A stretch of 64,000 nt of DNA from Limanda limanda (taxonomy: Eukaryota; Chordata; Actinopteri; Pleuronectiformes; Pleuronectidae). A program made the position numbers and the translations under genes. The notes beneath the pieces were generated by a model. It was not told the origin of the DNA. It made no database searches and saw only the letters and a program-made list of their open reading frames with translations. Numbering within the stretch: the first letter of the stretch is position 1; each line of letters starts with the position of its first letter. The stretch spans positions 19,929,699-19,993,698 of the forward strand of contig NC_083654.1 of NCBI RefSeq assembly GCF_963576545.1, given 5' to 3'. Of the stretch, positions 35,992 to 49,445 are shown in pieces.

Positions 35992-38900
35992 TCATGCTTT
36001 TTCTGGTTTCTCACAAATACTTTTATGAGGCGATTCGCAGGATATATCGTTCCAGGATTTCAGGTCCGTGGCTCCGTCTTTCTCCCCCATCGTCACACAG
36101 TCCTCTCCATCAGGATTCTTCCCTGTCCAGTTGTCTGGGTTGCTGCCAAGCCAAAACTCCAAACTGGGAAACAAAGAATCGGATCCATTAAAACCTTCAT
36201 ACTGACGTCGATGACAAAAAGTGTTTTCTCAATAACAAACCTTGTGTTCAGTCCTGTGTTGTCCACCCAAAGCCATTCATCCTCGTTCTTTGAGTCTGTC
36301 AGTCCGATCCAGAACCTGTCATAATAATCTTCCATTTTTCCTCTCACTCTAGACTCCAGGAATCTCTGAAGAGGAGAAGGTGATTTATCTGTGACGATGT
36401 GATCAAATATGAGAACATCGACCTGCAGCAGTGTTTTATACCTGCTCCTCTTTGCTGTTTATCACAACCAGGTCTCCTCTCATTGATGTGCAATGTGTTC
36501 TACTCTGAGTCCAGGTTAAAGAAAAAGAGGAGAAGAAGTAGCACTTTCCTCCTTGTGGCTCCCAGCCGTCCTCGCACCTCACACCTTTGGAGAGATAACA
36601 ATCACTAATCACTGGTAACTTTAGATCTGGAAGCTGCAGCCTGCAGTGACTTTGAATGTGAAGAGTTTTGAAAGACTGACGGAAATTTGAGTTTGAGAGG
36701 GTGGTGGTACACTGCCCTTGAGCAAGGCAGCTGTTCTGCAACTGCAGTAACAGTCAATAGCTGTGTCTTAATCCAGGGGCAGTGACTACGCTGTCCCATA
36801 TCAGAGGCTCCTTCAAATGGGGCCGACAAATGCATCCGTCTAACCCAGAGAAACAAAGGCTCTAACGGGTGGATCCTTCCTGTCCCAACCTATCCCAGAA
36901 TTCATTGCACTCAGGTGACAAACCCGTTTTCAAAAGGTTGATGGAGCCGGCAGGCGTTGAGATGTCCGATGCTTCTCGTTATCATGTTTAATTTAACTGA
37001 ACATCTAATGGGACAAATTTTAAAATAAACCAGGGAATCATAAACTCTTTCTCATCTTGTCCAAAGTTCAGTTCTGTTGCTAGACAACAGCAGTGAGGAT
37101 AGACACGAGCATGACAATCCTTTTAGACGAGAATGTCTCATTTCTGTTCCCGACCCACAAGGACGCCTCCTTCGTGGGTCGGGTCGACCGCGTCCTCTGA
37201 AGGATGCAGCCGCTGAACTGAGACACAGCTGAAGTGACTGAATCCATCAGTCCTTCACTGTCTCTTTAATCATCATCAGGAAAAGCTAATGTGTGACTTA
37301 CTTCTTACTGAAGGAGGTTTACTTGGCTGCTCCACTTTGCACGGTTCTGTCCCACTGAGTATTTCTGTTAAACAAAATGTATCTTTCATCAGAATCGTCT
37401 AAACAGAGAAGAAGCAGAAATGTGAAGAAAATACTTTAAGAGAAAGTGACCTTGCTGCGGATGAAACCTTAAAACCTTCAGAAACAAAATGAAGAAGTTT
37501 ACCTGAGAGATGTTTAGCCACATCTTCAAGCTTTTGGAGACTCTTCTTGGTTTGAGTGTTTTCAGAAACTGATTAGAAAAAGACAATCTCATCAGTAAAG
37601 GTTAGTTAGACCTTCATTTGATAAACGAGTCAGTTCTTGATGACGAGAAAGAGAATCATTAACTTGACATGTTGTTAAATTCCATTTGTTGATTTTAATC
37701 CAACACAAACAAACATCTAAAAGTAGAAGTTTTAATTTCAAGAAGTGTGTGGACAGATTTTATGACTCGTTCTGAAAAATGGACTTCTAGGAATCAAACT
37801 CACGGGTTACACCAAGAGCTGTGACTGCAGCTGCCAGGAGAACACTGAGGACCAGCAGGGCCACTCGCTCCGATGTGACCCCCGATCGCCTGCTTGATGC
37901 TGCAGGTTGTTTGGAGCCTGTTCAACAGCAGAAGAGAAAGATGATGAAGATAAATGTCTAATATTCATAACAGTCTTTAAAGATGAAGTCCCACTTTCAT
38001 GTCTTTTGTTTTTACAGTCGACCAACAATCAACAGAAATCAACCCTAACAGATTAAAGATGAATTTGTAAAAACCAGGAGCGAGTGTAGCCGACAGGAGG
38101 TAGAAGGCTTGACTTTTTCTTTGGAGTTGACTATAAGTATTTCTCTGTCACTTCCTCATTTTGTTTATTTTTTCACACCACTTACTAAGCCACACACTTT
38201 TGTACAGGAAACACACGCAGATAGTTTTTACACCTTCTCTCTTAATCTTTTAAGTAGAATTGAACCTCCATTTTAATCAAGAAGTGGCTTCGAACTGATG
38301 CAATTAACAAGAGCGTAAAAAATAATTTAACGGCAGAAAAAACATTTTTATATGCGATTGAACTCAAGGTTTAGGACAGGAATGTTATTTTAACTTTAGT
38401 ATACACAACATTATGGCTGCAATTAAAAAATGTCTATTATCATTTGATCTGCAGATTATTTTTCCTATGATACAAAGTCAGAAATTAATGAAAAGGTCAT
38501 TAGCTGTGTCTTCAGAATTAACAATCAAAAACCAGAAGAAATGCAAATCGATAATTTTTTTTTTTTTTTGTCATTTCCTTTGAAAAACTTGTGACACGAT
38601 TGTTAAAATAGTTTATGCAGTTTATCACCCACCAGGTCGCTGAGTTTTCGAGTAATTCAAGTTGCAATAAGTGTCCTCATCTGTAGAGGGTGTGGCCACT
38701 GCAACACAAAAATATACATATATGTACATTTATGTTGTGTTGTCAAAAGTGTTCATGTTTCTGTCAAACTGAAAAACACAAGGAATGAATCCTGGAGACT
38801 TCTGGAATGTTTCAGTTTTACAAAATGGAAAAACAGTGAAGTCAAGTTGACATAGTCAAAGACTTATGAAAAGGAACAATTTCCAAGTGAACAACTCACT

Positions 38901-39052
38901 GTTTCAACATCTCAAATTCATGGTAATAATAATAATAATAATATAAAACAAGGTGTACACTCAGAATTCAGAATTATACTTTAAAACTCACCATCTGTGT
39001 TTCCCCTCGCTCTTTTGAACTTAATATTATGAAGAACTTCAGCTTCAGCCAT
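35992..39052 (-). CDS. L1: CD209-like type II C-type lectin
   Basis: Exons (transcribed right to left): 38992-39052, 38633-38698, 37804-37917, 37503-37568, 37309-37364, 36442-36633, 36241-36365, 35992-36163; about 283 residues. Order: short cytoplasmic tail from MAEAEVLHN, an exon with a tyrosine motif (DTYCNLNY), a membrane helix (VALLVLSVLLAAAVTALG), a short stalk (NTQTKKSLQKLEDVAKHL) and a C-type lectin domain (CEDGWEPQGGKCYFF, FWIGLTDS, SWNDISC). Such lectins bind glycans on the cell surface. The usual EPN sugar motif is NPD here, while WND is kept. The stalk exon must use the inner of two overlapping donors to stay in frame (see findings). L1 is the copy next to the intact ZMYM-B gene. 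Confidence 0.75.
38633..38698 (-). other. Cytoplasmic tyrosine-motif exon of L1
   Basis: A 66-base exon encoding VATPSTDEDTYCNLNYSKTQ; the counterparts in L3 (51447-51512) and L4 (62364-62429) read EPIYSNVNYSE and EPSYSEVNYSN. Each has a Y-x-x-L/V core, as in immune-receptor signalling tails, but the -2 position is P or D, so it is not a canonical ITIM. L2 has lost this exon. Confidence 0.6.
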
Positions 39053-39665
39053 TTTCCTGCTGTGGGATCATCAGTGAGGATAAATTTTGAAATAAATTTA
39101 GGTTTGTCTGACACCTGCTCGAAAACTGTTGTATCTTTCCTGTCAGACTCAAATGTGCTGAAGGCTCTAAGAAGACGTGTCGTTCATCCTGAGCAGATCA
39201 TTAACATAATTCACTTCCTCAAGTTCTGGTCAAACGGATATTTGTTGTTTTCTAACACTGACGTCTCAGACGTGAGTGATGTTATTCAGTTTGAATGTTT
39301 CACAAAGGAAGTGATGAAGTTGTTCTATTTCGAGTAATTACAAATTTCCTACAATTTTTCAATACAATTATAAAAATGTCTCTAAAGTGTTTCCCTTTGG
39401 GGTATATAGAGTTTGTCGACAAAGGTAACTAATTCAAGCAGATAATGCCCAACAATTTAAACAATGAAAAATATGGACTCATTAAATTCACTGGAGAAAA
39501 AATGTATCTGCTCTCTTTTTCATATTTCATGAATAAATTCATAAATAATTCTACTGTTTTTCTTAATTTACACGATTATTTTATAGATTTCATCTCATTT
39601 GTTTGTCTAGAATTTTCCCCCTAAAATAAGAAATTAAGTAATCTTTATCATTTATCATTTATAAT

Positions 39666-42214
<2,549 letters not shown>

Positions 42215-42339
42215 TAATTAATAAAAATAAAACAAATATTCTTAAAAACTAAACAATGTCAGAATTATGTTAACACTTACATAGAAAACCAAGAAATGTT
42301 TTTTAGTATTAAACTTTTCCGGAAAGACTCCTTGTTCGG

Positions 42340-42470
42340 ATGTGACCCAATGACGCGTCTTGTGATGGTGTTTCGTCCAATCACCGCCTTATTTGACAGA
42401 ACATCGTGACAGACAATCAGACGCCGCGCCGTCCATGCGGGGGGAGGGGTTTAACCGGTGGTAGCGGACA
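42340..42470. promoter_or_regulatory. CpG- and CCAAT-containing junction element, copy 1
   Basis: Contains 'gtttcgtccaatcac', 'gacaatcagacgc' and a G-rich 'gcggggggaggggttt' box. Close copies sit at 48450-48559 and 63510-63629, each directly before a ZMYM 3' fragment and upstream of a lectin gene. It may be a promoter-like element for the lectin to its left, but the CCAAT boxes lie in plus orientation. Confidence 0.4.
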
Positions 42471-42773
42471 ATGGGCTCTGAACTAGATCTAAATGAGACT
42501 GATCTTAATCAATAAATTGGCTATCTTTTCCCTTCTGTGAAGGGTGGTGCCCCGCGAGAACTTAAACAAACTAAGGTTATGATTTAATATTAATATTTTA
42601 AATATTAATGTTTTATATTTTATTTTGAGGGGAGTCACTACGTGTAAAAAGACAACTAATATATTCAGCCCAAACTACCCCTGCCCCCACCCCGACCAAC
42701 AAACTGCATTTGTTTAGAGTTCAGTTCCATTGCCATCTCCACAGACACACACACACAGACAAACACAGATTAA

Positions 42774-43330
42774 AATGTCAACACCGGTCACACTCTATGA
42801 GTTCTACCTGTCCAAGTTGGGAGTGTCTGACTCACACTTTAAGTTGAGGACGCCTGAGCAGTTCAAATGAAAACGTCTTCCTTTGCTTCCTTTCAGCTCT
42901 GAGTCGGTGAAGCAGGGCAGCGACCGTTTTTTCCGTTGGCCAGATCGCTGCTGTGTTCCCAGCAGCCCCCACTGGTTCTCCTCTTCCCCACTGGATGGCA
43001 AAACCATGGAGGCCATGCTCGCTCGAACCCTCCCAGTCCGAGAGCTGCAGGACAGAAGGTCGCAGAGCTTCGGGCCAACGGACAACAGACGACACCACGT
43101 CCACATGTTCTTGTTCTAGTTTTAAAAGACATTCTTTCTGATAGAAACTGTGAAGAAGAGACATCTTCATCAAGACATCCGGTTCTGACTCAATTAACTT
43201 CTCTCCAGTCTCTGCACATTCATGTTTTATTGTTTGTTTCCTTTTAGTCGGTTGAATGTCAACACTTTCAGTTGTGACCTGAGATCTGATTAATTTCATT
43301 TGGAATAAAGAAGGAAGTTTTGAAAAGTGA
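42774..43330 (+). pseudogene. ZMYM-B 3'-end fragment, unit 2
   Basis: Copies the end of the penultimate exon (VTLYEFYLSK), the intron, the last exon from 'ctttcag' at 42896 through RCCVPSSPHWF and MEAMLARTLPVRELQ, and the 3'UTR. The donor is damaged (AAGTGG|gtgag became AAGTTGGGAG) and no upstream exons exist. It is therefore a duplicated gene fragment. It is divergent from but clearly derived from 34850-35400. Confidence 0.85.
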
Positions 43331-43461
43331 TGTTTGATTTTCCTTACCATCTCTCCGGATAGAGAAAGACTTGGATCTCTGCCTCACCCGCAGCGAAAAC
43401 CATATTTCTTCATTCATGTTTTAAGGCAAAACTATTGAGTGTAAATAAGAACTGACTCCAG

Positions 43462-44181
43462 GGGCCTCATTTATAAAAGAGTGCGTAGGTTTTGTCACTA
43501 ATAAAGAAAATACACTGATACTCTGCCGCTGCTGCTGTGGATAACACACTGTGTGAGATCAGAGATCGCTGAAGCCTCACTTCCTCCTCGTTCTTCCAGT
43601 CACATGCACACATCGAGCAGATCCCTGCACCGGTGTCACGGCAGTATTTATTTATTTAGAGCATCGGACCGATTCCCCTCACATCAGTGGATCCTCACCT
43701 CCTCAGGGATATTATTTGGAAAGTTTCCTCATTTCTTATAAGTAATCTCCAGTGCGCTCTGTGTGCTCTGTGCGCTCTGTGCGCTCTCTGGCTCAGTCCT
43801 GTTCACTGCAGTGATCTGATGATACACGCACAGTGTTAGAAGATATTATTAAAACCTATTAATGACTCGGCTCCGTCACTCTGCTGTTAAATCGAATCTG
43901 AACCTAATTTGCTTTAAGTTGTTTTACATTTTTCAAATTAAAAGGCTTGTGTGGAGCAGATACGTCGCGCGAGAAAAACTGTTGGTTTCAATGTAAATTA
44001 TGAATTTGATCAATAATCTGCTGCAGTTCACCACCTCATGTCTGTGTCGCCGTTTTCCCGTCTCCCCAAAACGCTCGTAAGGGTGGGTCTAAGTTTTATA
44101 AATCCCAACGTTGGCGTGAGAAGTGGCGTACGCACGTTTCAGGCCCGTTTTGTGCGTACGCAACGGTTATAAATGAGGCCC
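43462..44181. mobile_element. MITE with GGGCCTCATTTATAA inverted repeats
   Basis: Starts GGGCCTCATTTATAA and ends TTATAAATGAGGCCC, a perfect 15-bp inverted repeat, flanked by CAG at 43459-43461 and 44182-44184. In unit 1 (about 35548) the uninterrupted sequence 'tctccaggtctgg' is the empty site. A 3-bp duplication fits PIF/Harbinger-type elements, but the family is not certain. There is no transposase. The open frame at 43553-43741 is inside it. Confidence 0.88.
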
Positions 44182-44624
44182 CAGGTCTGGAAAGAGAAGC
44201 CAATCCAGAAGTGCCTGAAACTTGTATTCTCTCAACCGACCAGCAGAGGGCGACTCCACTTGTTGTTTCCTTAGAGGTCTGTGAGAAAATGACTCAAAAT
44301 AACTTCTCACCACATTAATAAATGTCAGTAAAGATTTTTTTCGAGCAGGTTGAGATGTTCTCAATTTCTAGTTTCTCACACAAACACTCAGAATAGACTC
44401 AACAGGTCAGATGGAGATATTAGATATAATATTTAATATGCATAGATTTTATATGAGGGAGGAGTAGACGTAACTTTAAAATAATAAGGAAACAGAAGAA
44501 CAAATGAGACTCTAGATATTATTCAAAGTTGTTTATGTCTGGAGAAGATTCTCATTAATAAAGCATCATGTCTCAGTTTGTGAAAGTGGCTGAGGACTCG
44601 AGCTCAATCTGATCCAACTGTATT

Positions 44625-47600
44625 TCAGCCACATGCTTTTTCTGGTTTCTCACAAATACTTTTTTGAGAATATTTGCAGAATTGATCGTCCCAGGACTTC
44701 AGGTCTTCCTCCCCCATCCACACACAGTCCTGTCCATCAGGATTCGACCCTTTAAGGTTGTTTGGCTCGCCCTCACGCCAAAACCTCCAATAGGGAAACA
44801 AAGAATCAGATGCATGAAAATCTTCAGTCTGACGTCGATGACAAAAAGTGTTTTCTCAATAGAAACCTTGGATCCAGTTTTGTGTCGTCCACCCAAAGCC
44901 ATTCACCCTCGTTCTATGAGTCTGTCAGTCCAATCCAGAACTTGTACTCATAAGCTTCTTTTTTTTCCATCAGTCTGGACACCAGGAATCTCTGAAGAGG
45001 AGAAGGTGATTATCTGTGACGATGTGATCAAATATGAGAACATCGACCTGCAGCAGTGTTTTATACCTGCTCCTCTCTGTTGTTTATCACAACCAGGTCT
45101 CCACTCATGGATTTGCATTGTTTTCTACTCTGAGTCCAGGATGAAGTAACCGAGGAGAAGAAGTAGCACTTTCCTCCATGTGACTCCCAGTCGTCCTCGC
45201 ACCTCGGACATGTTTCATCTTTGGAGAGATAACAGCAAAGGAAATCACTGGTTACTTTAGATCTGGAAGCTGCAGTGACTTTGAATGTGAAGAGTTTTGA
45301 AAGACTGATGACAATTTGCCATTGAGCAAGTCAGCTGTTCTGCAACTGCAGTTACAGTCAATAGCTGTGTCTTAATCCAGGGGCAGTGACTACGCTGTCC
45401 CATATCAGAGGCTCCTTCAAATGGGGCCGACAAATGCATCCGTCTAACCCAGAGAAACAAAGGCTCCAATGGGTGGATCCTTCCTGTCCCAACCTATCCC
45501 AGAATTCATTGCACTCAGGTGACAAACCCTTTTTCATAAGGTTGATGGAGCTGGCAGGCGTTGAGACGTCCGCTTCTCGTTATCATGTTTAATTTAACTG
45601 AACATCTAATGGGACAAATGCTTGTCCCATTAGATGGCATAAAAACTTCCCCATCTTGTCTAACTTCCCGACCCACCAGGACGCCTCCTTCGTGGGTCGG
45701 GTCGACCGCGTCCTCTGAAGGATGCAGCTGCTGAACTGAGACACAGCTGAAGTGACTGAATCCATCAGTCCTTCACTGTTTCTTTAATCATCATCAGGAG
45801 AAGCTAATGTGTGACTTACTTCTTACTGAAGGAGGTTTACTCGGCTGCTCCACTTTGCACGGTTCTGTCCCACTCAGTATTCCTGTTAAACAAAATGTAA
45901 CTTTCATCAGTCGTTCATCAGAATCCTCTGAATAGAGAAGAAGCAGAAATGTGAAAAAATTACTTTAAGAAAAAGTGACCTTGCTGTGGATGAAACCATA
46001 AAACCTTCAGAAACAAAATGAAGAAGTTTACCTGAGTGATGTTTTGCCTCACATTCATCTTGAAGCTTTTGGAGGCTCTTCTTGGTTTGAGTATTTTCAT
46101 GAACTGGTTGGAAAAAGGCAATCTCCTCAGTAAAGGTTTAACCTTCATTTGATAAACGAGTCAGTTCTTGATGATGAGAAAGAGAATCATGAATTTGAAA
46201 TGTTGTTAAATTCCATTTGTTGATTTTACTTCTACACAAACGATCATGTAAAAGTTTAAGTATTAATTTCAAGAAGTGTTTGGACAGATTTTATGACTTA
46301 TTCTGAAAAATGTTGTTGGGACACGATTTTTGTGAAACCACAGGCCTCCTTTTTCGGCCTACATGTTAGTCAAAGCATGGAAACAAGCATGGCTTTTTGT
46401 TCTGAGAAGAAGAAGAAGAAGAGAAGAAGAAGCTTCCTGAACTCAGTCTCCCAGAATGCTTCATGTTCCATTGTTCCAGGCAGTTTCACCCAGAGGTGTG
46501 AAAAAGCCACCAGGGTCAACTCCAATTGGTCGGTCTGGCCCTATGACCTGTGAGGTCACCAGGCCTATATAAGACCAAGATCCCCCCCCTCTTCTATCTC
46601 TTTCTATCTACCCACAGAGGAAGCAGTCGGCCAGCCGTTTCTCCTGCATCTCCGAGGGGGGGGGCCTGGCTGCTCCAGCAAATCTTCTCTTCCTAACAAA
46701 CTGAGGTCAGAGCCGCAGCTTCCAACTCATCTCTTCGAGGAAATCTTCACGCATCTCAAGCTTTTCCCAACTCCTAGCAGCGACTCGATGTCCTGCAGGT
46801 AAGAACTTCAAACCAGTGACTGAGCCACCGCTCGTCAGAGCCACGAATGCAGAAACCTTACGACCAACCGGCAGGACGAATTGCGAACGGAACTGCAACT
46901 CCCTTTTCCCCTTTCTAAGGACTGGTAACATAATCTGGGTTTAATAATTATACTAGACTAAGCAAGACTGTTTATTTGATTCTGTGTGGTGTTTATAAGT
47001 TTGATACATGTGGTGATATTGTGTTTATAAGTTAAATGAAAGTTAATGTTAGTTACTCTTTTATTCTCTGATTACCATTCACACAGACACATCACTTTTT
47101 AATCATTATTGCACAACAATGTACTTTTAGGAATCAAACTCACGGGTTACACCAAGAGCTGTGACGGCAGCTGCCAGGAGAACACTGAGGACCAGCAGGA
47201 CCACTCGCTCCGATGTGACCCCTGATCGCCTGTTTGATGCTGCAGGTTGTTTGGAGCCTGTTCAACAGCAGAAGAGAAAGATGATGAAGATAAATGTCTA
47301 ATATTCATAACAGTCATAAAAGATGAAGTCCCACTTTCATGTCTTTTGTTTTTGCAGTCGACCAATGTCCAACAGAAATCAACCTTAACAGCTTAAAGAC
47401 GAATTGAATTTGTAAAATCCAGGAGCGAGTGTAGCTGACAGGAAGTACAAGGCTCGACTTTTTCTTTGGAGTTGACAATAAATATTTCTCTGACGATCAC
47501 TTCCTCATTTATTTATTTTTTTCACATCACTGACTTAACCACACGCTTTGAAAATGAACAACTCACTGTTTTAACTTCTAAAATTAGTAATAATCAAAAT

Positions 47601-47716
47601 AATATAAAACAATGTGTCCACTCAGAATTCAGTATTATACTTTAAAACTCACCATCTTTGTTTCCCCTCGCTCTTTTGAACTTAATATCAGAGTTAAGAA
47701 CTTCAGCTTCAGCCAT
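44625..47716 (-). pseudogene. L2: C-type lectin pseudogene
   Basis: Recognisable exons: 47653-47716 (MAEAEVLNSD), 47144-47257 (membrane helix), 46032-46103 (stalk), 45820-45882, 45067-45269, 44867-44991, about 44625-44796. Breaks: the tyrosine-motif exon is deleted; there is an in-frame TAG after GLTDS in the second lectin exon; and the last exon has lost its AG acceptor (cccag became cccta). A solo LTR sits in the intron beside the membrane exon. The last exon still reads EPNNL and SWDDQFC, so its ancestor had a mannose-type EPN motif. Confidence 0.85.
46314..47118 (+). mobile_element. Solo LTR inside L2
   Basis: Begins TGTTGGGACACG, ends ATTATTGCACAACA, with ATGT duplicated at 46310-46313 and 47119-47122. 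A TATATAAGACC box lies near 46566. L1, L3 and L4 keep the uninterrupted equivalent ('ctgaaaaatgtacttt' at 50632-50650 and 61530-61545), proving insertion after duplication. Homologous to the 32805-33958 element in the opposite orientation. Confidence 0.9.
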
Positions 47717-48449
47717 TTTCCTGCTGTGGGATCATCAGTGAGGATAAATTTGGAAAATAAATTTAGTTTTGTCAGACACCTGCTCGAAAACTGTTCTAAT
47801 CTTTCCTGTCAGACTCAAATGTGCTGAAGGCTCTAAGAAGACGTGTCGTTCCGCCAGACCAGATCATTAACATAATTTACTTCCTCAAGTTCTGGTCAAA
47901 CGGATATTTGTTGTTTTCTAACAGTGACGTCTCAGACCTGAGTGTTGTTATTTAGTTTGAATGTTTCATGAAGAAAGTGATGAAGTGGTTTATTTCGAGT
48001 AATTAGAAATTTCCAAGTATTTAAAAAAAAATTATATACATTACTCTGAAGTGTTCTTTTTGGGTTAAATAGAGTTTGTCCACAAAGAGAATTAATTTAA
48101 GCAGATTATGCTCAACAATATAAACAATGAAAACTGTGGAGACATATTAAATTCACTGGAGCTCAATTAAATCTGCTCTCTTTTTCTGAATTCATAAATG
48201 AATTCATAAATAATTCTGTTGTTTGTCTTAATTCACAAGATTATCTTCAGATTTCATTTCATTAGTTTTTCTGCTTTTTACCCTCAAATAAGAAATGAAG
48301 TTGTCTTTTTCATTTATTATTAATAAAAACGAAAAAAATATTCTTATCGAATAAACAATTTCAAAAATCAGCTTACGCTGACGTAGAAAAACAATTAACC
48401 TTTCTACCTATTTAAGTTTCCAAAATAATTTCTTGTTCGGATTTTACAC

Positions 48450-48559
48450 AATGACGCTTCCAGTGAGTTTCGTCCAACCAACACGCGCCTCAGTTGACAG
48501 AACATCGTGACAGCCAATCAGACGCTGCATCGTCCATGCGGGGGGAGGGGTTTAACCGG
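48450..48559. promoter_or_regulatory. CpG/CCAAT junction element, copy 2
   Basis: Second copy of the element at 42340, with 'gtttcgtccaacca', 'agccaatcagacgctg' and the G-rich box. It ends in 'ttaaccgg' directly joined to a ZMYM 3' fragment. Confidence 0.4.
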
Positions 48560-48990
48560 CCATGCTCGTTCGACTCCTCTCAGTCCGAGAGCTGCAGGGC
48601 AGAAGGTCGCAGAGCTTCGGCCCAACGTACAACAGACGACACCACGTCCACATGTTTTGTTCTAGTTTTTAAAGACATTCTTTCTGATAGAAACTGTGAA
48701 GAAGAGACATCTTCATCAAGACATCCGGTTCTGACGCAGTTAACTTCTCTCCAGTCGCTGCACATTCATGTTTTATTGTTTGTTTCCTTTCAGTCGGTTG
48801 AATGTCAACACTTTCAGTTGTGACCTAAAATCTCATCATTTCATTTGGAATACAGAAGAAGGTTTTGAAAAGTTATATTGGATTTTCCTTCCCATGTCTC
48901 CGGATAGAGAAAGACTTGGATCTCTGCCTCACCCGCAGCGAAACCATATTTCTTCATTCATGGTTTAAGGCAAAAGTATTGAGTGTAAAT
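48560..48990 (+). pseudogene. ZMYM-B 3'-end fragment, unit 3
   Basis: Begins within the last ZMYM-B exon (GCCATGCTCG, then LSVRELQ equivalents) and continues through the 3'UTR. The poly(A) signal is changed to AATACA. There is no coding potential as a gene. The junction with the upstream element is the same as at 63630, so units 3 and 5 share one breakpoint. Confidence 0.8.
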
Positions 48991-49445
48991 AAGAAATGAC
49001 TCCAGGTCTTTAGAAAGAAGCCAATGCAGAAAGTGCCTGAAACTTGTATTCTCTCAACCGACCAGCAGGGGGCGACTCCACTGGTTGTTTCTATAGAAGT
49101 CTATGAGAAAATGACTCAAAATAACTTCTCACCACATTAATAAATGTCAGTAAACATTTTTCCCAAGGAGGTTGAGATGTTCTCAATCTCTAGTTTCTGA
49201 CACAAACACTCAGAATAGACTCAACAGGACAGAAGGAGATATTATATATAATATTTAATATTCAGAGATTTTATTTGAGGGAGGAGTAGATGTCACTTTA
49301 AAATAACAAGGAAACTGAAGAACATATGAGACTCTAGATATGATTCAAAGTTGTTTATGTCTGTAAAGGTCTTCATTAATAAAGCATCATGTCTCAGTTT
49401 GTGAAATTGGCTGAGGACTCGAGCTCAATCTGATCCAACTGGATT

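Noticed and set aside
35929..36324. 131-codon plus-strand frame
   Set aside because: Antisense shadow of the L1 lectin exons; similar shadows occur at 44664-45149, 49454-49808 and 59750-59974.
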